DNA of 64,000 bases from Lacinutrix sp. Hel_I_90 (GTDB lineage Bacteria; Bacteroidota; Bacteroidia; Flavobacteriales; Flavobacteriaceae), in assembly GCF_000934685.1 (NCBI RefSeq), contig NZ_JYNQ01000001.1, forward strand, positions 2,840,501-2,904,500, in the 5' to 3' direction. The translations under genes and the position numbers were made by a program. Position 1 is the first letter of the stretch. Each line of letters begins with the position of its first letter. Of the stretch, positions 16,819 through 24,935 are shown piece by piece. The notes beneath the pieces are model-generated. The model saw nothing but the letters and a program-made list of their open reading frames with translations. It searched no databases and had not been told where the DNA came from.

Positions 16819-17277
16819 TTAATGAAAACTGCTTAAAGCATACTTAGGTTTTTCATCTTTATACTCAAATAACCGGGTGTAATCCATAACATTTGGGACA
16901 TTATCCAATTCACATAAGAAACGCACAACTTCACAAAGGCCATTAAATAAAACGGCTTTATCTTTTGGGTTTTTAGGTTTTTTATTTTTTCCGTTTAGTG
17001 GTAATTCATAACCGCAGCCCGCTAAAAAGTGCGCTTCAATTTTAAGTAACTCTAAAGGTGAATAGCCGTGAAATTTTCTATTGAAATTTTGATTTACTAA
17101 GCCAACATAGTTTAGAACCACAGACCCATGAAAGTCGGTAAGATATTGCCATGAATCAGAATTGTTACAAATATTGCCTACGGCACATTTTGTACAAATT
17201 TCTGGGTGAAGTTCATTATTATGAAAAGCTTTATATAACTTAATTAAAGCGAATTCAAGACGTTGAGAGGGTTTCAT
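16819..17277 (-). CDS. Small Cys-rich protein conserved beside nqr
   Basis: A 152-residue soluble protein. An early C28-x2-C31-x5-C37 cluster (CTKCAVGNIC) suggests a metal or Fe-S site, and further Cys residues occur at AGCGYELP and FLCELD. Other marks are LNYVGLVNQNFNRKF, SPLELLKIEAHFL and NVPNVMDY. I recall near-identical flavobacterial proteins carrying the database name Na+-NQR subunit F, which cannot be literal since the real NqrF is encoded next door and this protein has neither FAD nor NADH motifs. Position beside nqr and ApbE suggests a role in NQR or metal-cofactor assembly, but that is inference. Convergent with nqrF across a shared terminator. Confidence 0.6.
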   Translation of the reverse strand: MKPSQRLEFALIKLYKAFHNNELHPEICTKCAVGNICNNSDSWQYLTDFHGSVVLNYVGLVNQNFNRKFHGYSPLELLKIEAHFLAGCGYELPLNGKNKKPKNPKDKAVLFNGLCEVVRFLCELDNVPNVMDYTRLFEYKDEKPKYALSSFH

Positions 17278-17398
17278 AGGGCATTATTTTTACAGTATTA
17301 AGTTACAAATAATAATGGTCAGGCAGATAATATTTTCTTTAAAAGGATGTTTTATTAGTTAAACGACTTTTAATTTAAGCTTACTTGGTTTGAAAAAA

Positions 17399-18231
17399 AT
17401 GCTGTGCTTTGTTTTTTTCCTTGGAAGTATTATTGCTTTAACTTATCCGTTTATATTAGAATAACACACAATTACTACAGCAGTAGCTATACCTAAATCT
17501 AAAGGTATAAATAAAGACAGTCTCACGATTAAATCTAGAGTAAATCTTCCTGAAGGTTTTGAAAGAGCGATTTATCCAGAGGGGTCTTTTGAAGATTATT
17601 TACGAAACTATGCATTGAAACCTTTCGGAAGTAAAATTATAAATTATGATAATAGCGAATACTATTGGCAACAAGGTCCGTATTGGCATCTTTGATATTT
17701 CAGTACCTCAAAACGGATTACAACAGTGTGCAGACGCATTAATTAGAGTGCGAAGTGATATACCTGTGGAATGCTAATAGAAAAGATGGCATAGGCTTTA
17801 ATTTTACCTCAGGGCATTATTGCTCATGGATAAAATATGCAGAAGGTTACAGGCCAAAAATTAACGGTAATAAAGTTGTATTTAATAAAACAACTGGAGC
17901 CAATCATTCAAAAGAAAATTTTTATAACTATTTGAATTTAATTTACATGTATTCTGGGACGTTGTCACTATTTAATGCATTAGAAAAAGTGAAAGCGGGT
18001 AAAAATTTAAAAATAGGAGACATGCTTATTCGTGGGGGAACACTAGGGCATATTGTAATGATTGCAGATGAAGCTATTAATAGGAATGGCGAAAAACGAT
18101 TTCTTTTGTTTCAAGGTAATACACCAGCGCAGCGTGTTCATTTAGTCAAGAATTTAGAAGATACTGCGATCTCACCTTGGTATAATTTAAAAAATGGATG
18201 CTGTTATTCCAGTGTCAAATTACACCTTTAG
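17399..18231 (+). pseudogene. DUF4846-like protein, disrupted
   Basis: Three consecutive reading-frame pieces join into one protein. The first (from ATG 17399) is a signal-like MLCFVFFLGSIIALTYPF and meets TAA at 17462-17464; the same frame then continues with RVNLPEGFERAIYPEGSFED and LKPFGSKIINYDNS until TGA at 17693-17695. A frame change near 17685 gives GIFDISVPQNGLQQCADALI, and another near 17759 gives YLWNANRKDGIGFNF through GDMLIRGGTLGHIVMIADEA to the TAG at 18229-18231. The combined sequence resembles DUF4846, a secreted Bacteroidota family. One nonsense change and two frameshifts make a working product unlikely unless they are sequencing errors. The last 158-codon piece is open but lacks the N-terminal half. 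Confidence 0.8.
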
Positions 18232-18306
18232 TCGGTCAAGTGTTGTGAGATTTAAATAGTTTTGCTTGGTTTTAAAAACCGGACAGGTTTGAGATAAAGT
18301 TTTTTG

Positions 18307-18314
18307 TATTTTTG
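18307..18314 (+). promoter_or_regulatory. -7 promoter box TATTTTTG
   Basis: TAnnTTTG match 37 bp before the next ATG; a TTTG at 18288-18291 lies 15 bp upstream, shorter than the usual 19 bp spacing. Confidence 0.5.
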
Positions 18315-18351
18315 CATGAATTAAAAAGGTTACCGCTTTCGCGGAATTAAA

Positions 18352-18729
18352 ATGAGTAAAGCACTTACAAAACAAGAACTTCATAACTTAGCTATGAATC
18401 ACGTTGGCAAGGATCTTGAAAAACGTGGATTCGAATTCATAGCGATAAACAGTAAATTGAAAAAACACCCGCAATTTGTGTGTATGGATGCTAATAAACA
18501 GTATTTCTTTGTGATTGTTAAAGCCGTCCTGCTTCCTGAAAATGCTAATAATTATGACGTCGTTTGGATGGAGTCCTTTAAAGCGCATGCAAGAGAACAG
18601 GATGCTAAAGTATTATATGCAGGTGTTGGTTTAGGAAATCCTAATGGTGAAGGGTTGCCTATTTTTTTAAATGAAGAGTATCTCATTGAATACAATGGAA
18701 TTCAGGTATTAGAAACTAATTTAAATTAG
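18352..18729 (+). CDS. Conserved small protein between nqr and apbE
   Basis: A 125-residue soluble alpha/beta protein starting MSKALTKQELHNLAMNHVG, followed by DLEKRGFEFIAINSKLKKHPQFVC and a central strand YFFVIVKAVLLPEN, and ending with LPIFLNEEYLIEYNG. I remember closely similar flavobacterial proteins in the same position, sometimes labelled as NQR-related, but no cofactor or catalytic motif is evident. A promoter box precedes it and apbE starts 60 bp after its stop, so it is probably co-transcribed with apbE. Function unknown. Confidence 0.65.
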   Translation: MSKALTKQELHNLAMNHVGKDLEKRGFEFIAINSKLKKHPQFVCMDANKQYFFVIVKAVLLPENANNYDVVWMESFKAHAREQDAKVLYAGVGLGNPNGEGLPIFLNEEYLIEYNGIQVLETNLN

Positions 18730-18789
18730 CAGGTCATTGCGAAGACCAAGAACCAGTAATCTGTTTAAGACAACGAATTAAATGTAAAT

Positions 18790-19776
18790 ATGAAGAAATC
18801 TATAGTACTCTTATTACTTGTCCTTTCTCTTGTTGCTTGCAAACAAAAACCCCAAAACACGAAACTTACAGGTCCGGTTTTCGGCACATTTTATGATATT
18901 ACTTACTATTCTGAGAGTAACCCAAATTATACAAAACAAATAGACAGTCTGTTTTATATTATCAATAAATCGATGTCTAATTATCAAGCTAATTCTGATA
19001 TTTCAAAAGTTAATAGGCACGAATTAGAAGTGGTTGATACCCATTTCGTGACCGTCTTTAACATTTCAAAACAAATCTATGATGAAACAGAGGGTGTGTT
19101 TGATCCTACAATTGGAAAACTCGTGAATGCTTGGAATTTTGGTTCAGAACAGAATAAAACAAAACTGGATAGTGTTAAGGTGGATAGCTTGATGCAGTTT
19201 GTTGGTTTTGATAAAATAGGACTAAAGAATAATACGCTTATTAAAACCACGCCAAAACCTTATATAGATTTTAATGCTATTGCTAAGGGTTATGCCGTAG
19301 ATGTTATTAGTATTTTTTTGGAGCAACAAAACATTAGCAATTATATGGTTAATATTGGTGGTGAATTACGTGCAAAAGGCGAGAATTTTGAAAAGCAATC
19401 GGGCTGGACTGTAGGTATTGAAAATCCTAACTTTGATGGTTCTCAAAGTTATGACAAGGTCTTTGTACTTAAAGATGAAGCGATGGCAACCTCAGGAACG
19501 TATAGGAAATTCAAATTAGATGAAAGCGGCAATCGCTATGCGCATATTATAGACACTAAAACCGGTTACCCAACAAAAACTAATATTCTAAGTGTTTCAG
19601 TTATCGCAGAAAACTGTATGCTTGCAGATGGTTATGCAACTGCGTTTCAGGCTATGGGCATTGATAAAGTGAAACAATTTTTATCCAATCATCAGGAGTT
19701 AAAAGCTTATCTTATTTTTGAAAATGAAAAGCAAGAGTTAGAGACTTTGTCACTTAATAATTTTCCTGTTAACTAA
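18790..19776 (+). CDS. apbE: FAD:protein FMN transferase
   Basis: A 328-residue lipoprotein flavin transferase. The signal peptide ends at a lipobox LVAC with Cys17 as the lipidated residue. Family motifs include FGTFYDITYYS, the YIDFNAIAKGYAVD block, NIGGELRAKG and a late SGTYRKF with YAHIIDTKTGYP, which supply FAD and Mg2+ binding. ApbE moves FMN from FAD onto Thr in D-x-x-s/a-GAT motifs; the targets here are almost certainly NqrC (T237) and NqrB (T254). It converges with the methyltransferase gene, overlapping it by 4 bp. Confidence 0.93.
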   Translation: MKKSIVLLLLVLSLVACKQKPQNTKLTGPVFGTFYDITYYSESNPNYTKQIDSLFYIINKSMSNYQANSDISKVNRHELEVVDTHFVTVFNISKQIYDETEGVFDPTIGKLVNAWNFGSEQNKTKLDSVKVDSLMQFVGFDKIGLKNNTLIKTTPKPYIDFNAIAKGYAVDVISIFLEQQNISNYMVNIGGELRAKGENFEKQSGWTVGIENPNFDGSQSYDKVFVLKDEAMATSGTYRKFKLDESGNRYAHIIDTKTGYPTKTNILSVSVIAENCMLADGYATAFQAMGIDKVKQFLSNHQELKAYLIFENEKQELETLSLNNFPVN

Positions 19777-20540
19777 GATTTGTAAACCACAGGTATAATC
19801 TCACCTTCTGCTAAACAATATGTAATGATTTCTTCTTTTGAAAGTGAGGCCGTATAATCTACAGCTTCAACATTAAAACCAATGTCTCTCAATTTATCGA
19901 AATAGTCGCGCCCATAAATACGTACGTGATCGTATTGCCCAAAAATTTCAGCCCGCTCTTTTTTATCTGTAATTGAATTGTCTTCAAAAGTCGTGTTACG
20001 ATTTAAATCCTGTGGAATTTGAAGTATGGCCATGCCTTTAGGCTTTAAAACCCGAAAGAGTTCTTGCATGGCTTTGGTATCATCTGGAATGTGTTCTAAG
20101 ACATGATTACAGAGTATGATATCGTATGTATTATCTTCAAAGGGAAGATTGCAGATGTCTGCTTTAATATCGGCAAGCGGTGATAATAAGTCTGTAGTTG
20201 TGTAATCGAGATGCTTTAGGTGTCTAAAACGTTTGTAAAACGCTTGTTCTGGAGCGAAATGAAGCACTTTTTTTTCAGCAGAAAAGAAGTCTGTTTCATT
20301 TTGTAAATAGAGCCATAATAAGCGGTGCCGCTCTAAAGAAAGGGTAGAAGGCGAGAGCACATTAGTACGCTGCGTACCGTAACCGTATGGCAAAAAGGTT
20401 TTGAAACTTTTACCATCTATGGGGTCTGTGTATTTATTGCCTTTTAAAAAGAATGCTAAAATAGGGCGTGCAAGGTAGCTTAACCTGATTAATAAGGGTC
20501 TAGGAATGGTATTTAGAATTATTTTGAATATTTTTTTCAT
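19773..20540 (-). CDS. Class I SAM-dependent methyltransferase
   Basis: A 255-residue protein with a methyltransf_11-type Rossmann core: the motif region LADIKADICNLPFEDNTYDI, then ILCNHVLEHIPDD (motif IV) and VLKPKGMAILQIP. The first 90 residues are basic and contain two partly hydrophobic stretches, suggesting membrane association. The substrate is not visible. Its start overlaps the stop of the SUMF1-like gene by 4 bp (ATGA-type overlap), so the two are translationally coupled. Confidence 0.8.
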   Translation of the reverse strand: MKKIFKIILNTIPRPLLIRLSYLARPILAFFLKGNKYTDPIDGKSFKTFLPYGYGTQRTNVLSPSTLSLERHRLLWLYLQNETDFFSAEKKVLHFAPEQAFYKRFRHLKHLDYTTTDLLSPLADIKADICNLPFEDNTYDIILCNHVLEHIPDDTKAMQELFRVLKPKGMAILQIPQDLNRNTTFEDNSITDKKERAEIFGQYDHVRIYGRDYFDKLRDIGFNVEAVDYTASLSKEEIITYCLAEGEIIPVVYKS

Positions 20541-21217
20541 TTATTTTCAACTTCACAAACACATCTAAAACCAGTATAGTCATTGAATTCATTAAAAGTG
20601 GATGCTTTTTTCCAATTTGATCCGAAAGGTATAGTGTCTAATGTGTATTCTGAAAGATTATTTTTTAAGAATACAGCTTTTTTTACTCTCTTATAATAGT
20701 TTAATCTATAAGGATATATCGGTTTTTTATCATAGGGATGTAGTTTCTTTTTAGAGAAACCAAAAAGGCTTACAGCCTGCTTAAACTCATCTAACTTAGG
20801 TAGTCTGTAACTAATATTTTTTGGGTAATTCACCCTTTTTCCTTTGCTTTTAGACTGCATGGACCAGACTAATTTAACCATGTGTGTTCGCCATGTACAA
20901 TATATCTCAGCTTGCTTTTTAGTAATATTAATAACAGGGTAGTTAGAATAAGCAGGATTATTTGAATAGTTATTAGTTGCGTCTAAAAAAATGATATTTA
21001 GCTTGTCTTTTTTTAGTTTTTCAGGAACTTCCGATGTCATAATGGTATCGGAACGATCTAAAAACTCTTTATACATTATGTTGTCGATGGGTGCAACATC
21101 GATAAACAAGCTGTCATTTAAGCGAATGGTTCCTGGTGGGTTTTCAGTTTTTTTAATTTTATTTTGACTAATAAGGGAAATTGAAAAGAGATAGATAATT
21201 AATAAAAAATAGTTCAT
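20537..21217 (-). CDS. Secreted SUMF1/FGE-like domain protein
   Basis: A 226-residue protein with an N-terminal signal peptide (about 1-17). The remainder resembles the formylglycine-generating-enzyme/SUMF1 fold also used by the gliding proteins GldJ and GldK: an early LNDSLFIDVAPIDNIMYKEF, then YPVINITKKQAEIYCTWRTHMV, SYRLPKLDEFKQA and a terminal YTGFRCVCE. It is shorter than catalytic FGEs, and I cannot identify the paired copper-binding cysteines, so a structural role is more likely. Only 2 bp separate it from map, and it overlaps the downstream methyltransferase. Confidence 0.65.
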   Translation of the reverse strand: MNYFLLIIYLFSISLISQNKIKKTENPPGTIRLNDSLFIDVAPIDNIMYKEFLDRSDTIMTSEVPEKLKKDKLNIIFLDATNNYSNNPAYSNYPVINITKKQAEIYCTWRTHMVKLVWSMQSKSKGKRVNYPKNISYRLPKLDEFKQAVSLFGFSKKKLHPYDKKPIYPYRLNYYKRVKKAVFLKNNLSEYTLDTIPFGSNWKKASTFNEFNDYTGFRCVCEVENK

Positions 21218-21219
21218 AC

Positions 21220-22038
21220 TTATAATACCAATGCTTTCTGTCTAAACGCGTCCTCTTCTGTAGACGTTATTCCTAAAGCCTCATAGACATAGGCAAACGT
21301 CGATAATATCTCTGGTTTACCATCTAAAATAGCAACATCATGTTCAAAATGTGCACTAGGTTTTCCGTCTAAAGTGGTAATAGTCCAGCCATCTTTATGT
21401 TGTTTTATGCGTTGTGTTCCCATATTTATCATAGGCTCAATAGCCACTACCATCCCTTCAATGAATTTTTTACCACGCCCACGTTTACCGTAGTTTGGCA
21501 TTTCAGGATCTTCATGCATCACGCGACCTAAGCCATGGCCAACTAATTCTCTAACCACACCGTAACCATGGTCTTCACAATATTTCTGAATGGCATAGCC
21601 AACATCTCCAACACGATTTCCGATTTTAAATTCTTTTATACCAACATACAGAGACTCTTTTGTAACCTGTAGTAGTTTTTCAGTTTCGACATCTATTTCT
21701 CCTATAGCAAAAGTATACGCGTGATCACCATAAAATCCGTGTTTTATAGCCCCACAATCTATAGAAATAATATCGCCTTCAACTAATGGTGTGTTATTCG
21801 GAATTCCATGTACCACTTGAGAATTTGGACTCATACAAAGCGTATTTGGAAAATCGTACAAGCCTAAAAAGCCAGGAATAGCACCTTGGTCACGAATACA
21901 AGCTTCTGCAATTTTATCTAATTGAAGTGTGGTCACACCAGGCTTTACCGCTTTTGCAACTTCGCCTAATGTTTTTGAAACAACAAGTGCCGCTTCACGC
22001 ATTAATTCAATTTCTTCTCTTGTTTTTGCTATAATCAT
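21220..22038 (-). CDS. map: Methionine aminopeptidase type I
   Basis: A 272-residue protein, typical type I length, that removes the initiator Met from nascent proteins. Metal-ligand segments are visible: DIISIDCGAIKHGFYGDHAY (two Asp), VGHGLGRVMHEDPE (His), MVVAIEPMINMG (Glu) and AHFEHDVAI (Glu). It lies 9 bp after the HAD gene and 2 bp before the SUMF1-like gene, so it is within a minus-strand operon. Confidence 0.95.
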   Translation of the reverse strand: MIIAKTREEIELMREAALVVSKTLGEVAKAVKPGVTTLQLDKIAEACIRDQGAIPGFLGLYDFPNTLCMSPNSQVVHGIPNNTPLVEGDIISIDCGAIKHGFYGDHAYTFAIGEIDVETEKLLQVTKESLYVGIKEFKIGNRVGDVGYAIQKYCEDHGYGVVRELVGHGLGRVMHEDPEMPNYGKRGRGKKFIEGMVVAIEPMINMGTQRIKQHKDGWTITTLDGKPSAHFEHDVAILDGKPEILSTFAYVYEALGITSTEEDAFRQKALVL

Positions 22039-22047
22039 AGTGTGAAT

Positions 22048-22452
22048 TTAGAATCTAAAAAAACCTTTTTTCTTTTTGTCTTTGGGGCGTTTCGGGGCTT
22101 CATTAGTTAGCATCTGGTATATCTCTCCCCAACCCAGGATGCCCCCAATATTTCTGTCGTCTATAAATAAATCGGCATGAATTTTTCTACTCACGTCTTC
22201 TGTTAGGTCTTCTTCTGGAAAACTTTTGTTAACAGCATAAAACTCAAGATCATTGGCTTTACAATAAGCAACAGCTTCTTCCAGTTTTTTGCCTTGTCTG
22301 TACGTCCACAAAATAAGTCTGTGACCATCTGCCTGCAAACGTTTTAACGTTTCAAAAGCAAATATACGCTCATCTCCAATACCAGGGTAGCTATCTTCTA
22401 CAATGGTACCATCGAAATCTACAGCGATAATAAGTCCTTTGGAAATATTCAT
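22048..22452 (-). CDS. HAD-superfamily phosphatase-like protein
   Basis: A 134-residue compact HAD domain without a cap. Motif I is AVDFDGTIVED with the nucleophilic Asp and general acid two residues later; motif II lies at RLILWTYR, and the Asp pair of motif IV is FIDDRNIGG. It ends in a basic tail. This size resembles small BT0820-type HAD proteins of Bacteroidota, whose substrate is unknown. A TATTTTTG box precedes it, in the gap after gpmI. Confidence 0.75.
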   Translation of the reverse strand: MNISKGLIIAVDFDGTIVEDSYPGIGDERIFAFETLKRLQADGHRLILWTYRQGKKLEEAVAYCKANDLEFYAVNKSFPEEDLTEDVSRKIHADLFIDDRNIGGILGWGEIYQMLTNEAPKRPKDKKKKGFFRF

Positions 22453-22469
22453 TTAAAAACAATTGAGTG

Positions 22470-22477
22470 CAAAAATA
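22470..22477 (-). promoter_or_regulatory. -7 promoter box TATTTTTG for the HAD-map unit
   Basis: Minus-strand TAnnTTTG match 18 bp before the HAD gene ATG; no good -33 element at 19 bp. Confidence 0.45.
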
Positions 22478-22484
22478 CAATTTT

Positions 22485-24002
22485 TTATATCAAACTCTCA
22501 CAGGTCATTACCTTAGGTTGTTCAATTCCCATTAACATTAAAATAGTAGGAGCGATATCGCCAAGTACGCCATCTTTAATATGTTTTAAGGTTTTGTCAA
22601 TTAAAATAATAGGGACAGGATTTGTGGTGTGTGCTGTATTGGGTGACCCGTCCGGATTGATCATTGTTTCACAGTTACCGTGATCTGCAATAAGCAGCGT
22701 AGTATACCCATTTTCTAATGCCGTTGAAACTACTTTTTCAACGCAGGTATCAACTGCTTCACATGCTTTTATGGCGGCAGGCATTGAGCCTGTGTGACCA
22801 ACCATATCGCCATTGGCAAAATTTAAACAGACGAAATCGACGGCGCCTTTTTGTAATTCAGGGACTAGTGCATCGGTTAATTCGAAGGCACTCATTTCTG
22901 GCTTTAAGTCGTAAGTGGCTACTTTAGGCGAGTTTTTTAAGAGCCGTGATTCACCTATAAAAGGTTCCTCTCTTCCGCCAGAAAAGAAAAAAGTGACGTG
23001 AGGATATTTTTCAGTCTCTGCGATTCTAATTTGCATTTTATTATTTTTTTCCAAAACTTCACCTAAAGTTTCAGTGATATTATCCTTATTGAAAACAACA
23101 TGTAGATTTTTAAATTTTTCATCATAATTAGTCATTGTAACATAATATAAATCTAATTTTTTCATGTCATATTCAGGAAAATCCTGCTGTGTTAAAGCAT
23201 CAGTTAGCTGGCGTCCCCGGTCTGTTCTAAAGTTAAAAAAGACAACTACATCATCCTCTTTTATTGTGGCTAACGGAAGTCCGTAACCGTCTACTTTAAT
23301 AATTGGTTGAATAAATTCATCGGTAATACCTGCATCATACTTGTCTTGTATGCTCTTTGTAAGATTTCGAGATAACTCGCCTTTACCTTTTACAATCCCA
23401 TCATAGGCCAACTTAACACGTTCCCAGCGCTTATCGCGATCCATGGCATAATACCGACCTGTAATTGATGCTATCTGACTGTTTTTATTTGCATTAAAAT
23501 CTTCCAAATCCTGAATAAAGGATTTCCCAGAATGCGGATCGACATCACGTCCATCAGTAAAGCCATGTATGTAAGACTGTTCTATACCAACAGCTTCAGC
23601 GGCTTCTATTAACCCTTTTAAATGATCAATATGAGAATGTACACCGCCATTGCTTAGTAGACCCAAAAAATGAACGGCTTTTTTATTCTTTTTAGCGTAT
23701 TGAAAGGCATTTTCTAAAACAGGTTCTTTTGAAAGTGATTTGTTGTAAACCGCTAGATTAATTTTGGCGAGGTCTTGGTAAACAATACGTCCAGCACCTA
23801 AATTCATGTGTCCTACTTCGCTATTGCCCATTTGACCTTCTGGTAAACCCACATGTAAGCCGTCTGTTCGCAATTGTGCGTTTGGATATTTAGTATATAA
23901 ACTGTCTATAAAAGGCGTTTTTGCATGGTCTATGGCAGATACTTTAGGATCTGGGCTTTTACCCCAACCATCAAGTATCATTAAGATGACTTTTTTGTTC
24001 AT
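22485..24002 (-). CDS. gpmI: 2,3-bisphosphoglycerate-independent phosphoglycerate mutase
   Basis: Interconverts 3- and 2-phosphoglycerate in glycolysis and gluconeogenesis. With the start at 24002 the protein is 505 residues and begins MNKKVILMILDGWG, the standard family start; an ATG nine bases earlier is possible, but the promoter box at 24023-24030 leaves only a short leader. The metal ligand D11 and the phosphorylated Ser61 in GQMGNSEVGHMNLGAGR are present, as are the FTDGRDVDP loop and the C-terminal LIADHGNCE metal site. Soluble. Confidence 0.95.
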   Translation of the reverse strand: MNKKVILMILDGWGKSPDPKVSAIDHAKTPFIDSLYTKYPNAQLRTDGLHVGLPEGQMGNSEVGHMNLGAGRIVYQDLAKINLAVYNKSLSKEPVLENAFQYAKKNKKAVHFLGLLSNGGVHSHIDHLKGLIEAAEAVGIEQSYIHGFTDGRDVDPHSGKSFIQDLEDFNANKNSQIASITGRYYAMDRDKRWERVKLAYDGIVKGKGELSRNLTKSIQDKYDAGITDEFIQPIIKVDGYGLPLATIKEDDVVVFFNFRTDRGRQLTDALTQQDFPEYDMKKLDLYYVTMTNYDEKFKNLHVVFNKDNITETLGEVLEKNNKMQIRIAETEKYPHVTFFFSGGREEPFIGESRLLKNSPKVATYDLKPEMSAFELTDALVPELQKGAVDFVCLNFANGDMVGHTGSMPAAIKACEAVDTCVEKVVSTALENGYTTLLIADHGNCETMINPDGSPNTAHTTNPVPIILIDKTLKHIKDGVLGDIAPTILMLMGIEQPKVMTCESLI

Positions 24003-24022
24003 TTTAAGCATATTTCGTTTAA

Positions 24023-24030
24023 CAAATATA
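24023..24030 (-). promoter_or_regulatory. gpmI -7 promoter box TATATTTG
   Basis: Minus-strand TAnnTTTG match 20 bp before the chosen gpmI ATG. Confidence 0.5.
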
Positions 24031-24068
24031 AAAACAATAGCCCTGAAACATAGGTATTTTTACTATAA

Positions 24069-24200
24069 TTAAGCGCAATCGATTGCGTTGAATTTATAAC
24101 TAGTTATCCTTTCTCTAAAGGATTCCATAGGGCCTTCAGGAGCTGGAGCTGCGTTTTGTAATTCTGGAACTCGGTAAGATCTAGTTGCCGCCGTTTCTAT
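24069..24200 (-). pseudogene. Gene scrap, TonB-family-like
   Basis: A 43-codon minus-strand frame closed by stops at both ends with no usable start upstream of its conserved part. It reads RSYRVPELQNAAPAPEGPME then SFRERITSYKFNAIDCA. The pattern NAAPAPEG-x-M-x-x-FR resembles the segment before the C-terminal domain of flavobacterial energy-transducer TonB proteins. It lies between gpmI and the VanY-like gene. I take it as the remnant of a deleted gene; the match is from memory of the family and is not strong. Confidence 0.4.
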
Positions 24201-24206
24201 TTAAAG

Positions 24207-24935
24207 TTATAAAAGCGCGGGATTAATATCTAAAATATTTTGGTCTGTATAGCTTTTGATAAAGGCTTTAGAAAAATGCGCACTTCCAGAAAGTTGGTCT
24301 TTTCTCAATATTTCTGCAATATCAAGTGTTTTGTATGCTTTTAAATAATCGTAAGAAAGGGCTTTATAGCTATAATGCCAAGGTTCATAATTAAAGCCTT
24401 TTCTATTCGCATTGTCTGTGTAAACTAAATAAAAACCATACGTGTTTGCATGCGTATCCATCCATTCTTTAAGCTTGCAAAATGGACCGTTACCATGATA
24501 GTTTTCCGGTTGTAAAATGCCTCCGGAATGTTTTTTATTAGCATCATAAATGTCAATATCTGTTCCCCAATGGTGTCTGGAAGTTCCAGGAATTGTTGAA
24601 TATTCTATTATTTTGTTAATGCTGTTTTCTGTTGAAAGCCCCTGTGATTTAAACATTTTGAATTTACGTTCCCAGATGCGTTTTTGGTGGCTGTAACTCC
24701 TGTAACTTGAAACTGCAGCAAGGTTAATACCTTCTTTTTCAGCTTCCGCTTTCATCTTTAAAAAAGCCAAATGTGCTTCTTCTCGGAGGTTGTAACCCTC
24801 ACCAAAAAGTGTTGGCGAGCCTTTACCTATTAGTTCTTCCGAAGAAATACTGTTTTGTGAAAAAGCGAATGGTGTAAACGCTAACAAGAAAAAACTTGCC
24901 AGACTTAAATAGTTTATAAAGTATTTTCTTTTCAT
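24207..24935 (-). CDS. Secreted D-alanyl-D-alanine carboxypeptidase, VanY/M15 family
   Basis: A 242-residue protein with a signal peptide (about 1-26, ending ...FAFSQ). The zinc peptidase signature of family M15B is complete: SSYRSYSHQKRIWERKF, the H-x6-D motif in SRHHWGTDIDIYD, and the late EPWHYSYK His. Such enzymes trim the terminal D-Ala from peptidoglycan stem peptides in the periplasm. Its start overlaps the stop of the upstream GNAT gene by 4 bp, so the pair is translationally coupled. Confidence 0.85.
   Translation of the reverse strand: MKRKYFINYLSLASFFLLAFTPFAFSQNSISSEELIGKGSPTLFGEGYNLREEAHLAFLKMKAEAEKEGINLAAVSSYRSYSHQKRIWERKFKMFKSQGLSTENSINKIIEYSTIPGTSRHHWGTDIDIYDANKKHSGGILQPENYHGNGPFCKLKEWMDTHANTYGFYLVYTDNANRKGFNYEPWHYSYKALSYDYLKAYKTLDIAEILRKDQLSGSAHFSKAFIKSYTDQNILDINPALL

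Noticed and set aside
16819-17277. Second NqrF subunit
   Set aside because: No ferredoxin, FAD or NADH motif; the real NqrF is encoded just upstream. The name in databases would be a carried-over label.
17755-18231. An intact 158-residue gene starting at GTG 17755
   Set aside because: The GTG arises at the frame change; the protein lacks the N-terminal half and signal peptide that lie in other frames upstream.
24069-24200. A functional small gene between gpmI and the VanY-like peptidase
   Set aside because: The frame has a stop just upstream and the only ATG falls inside the conserved part.
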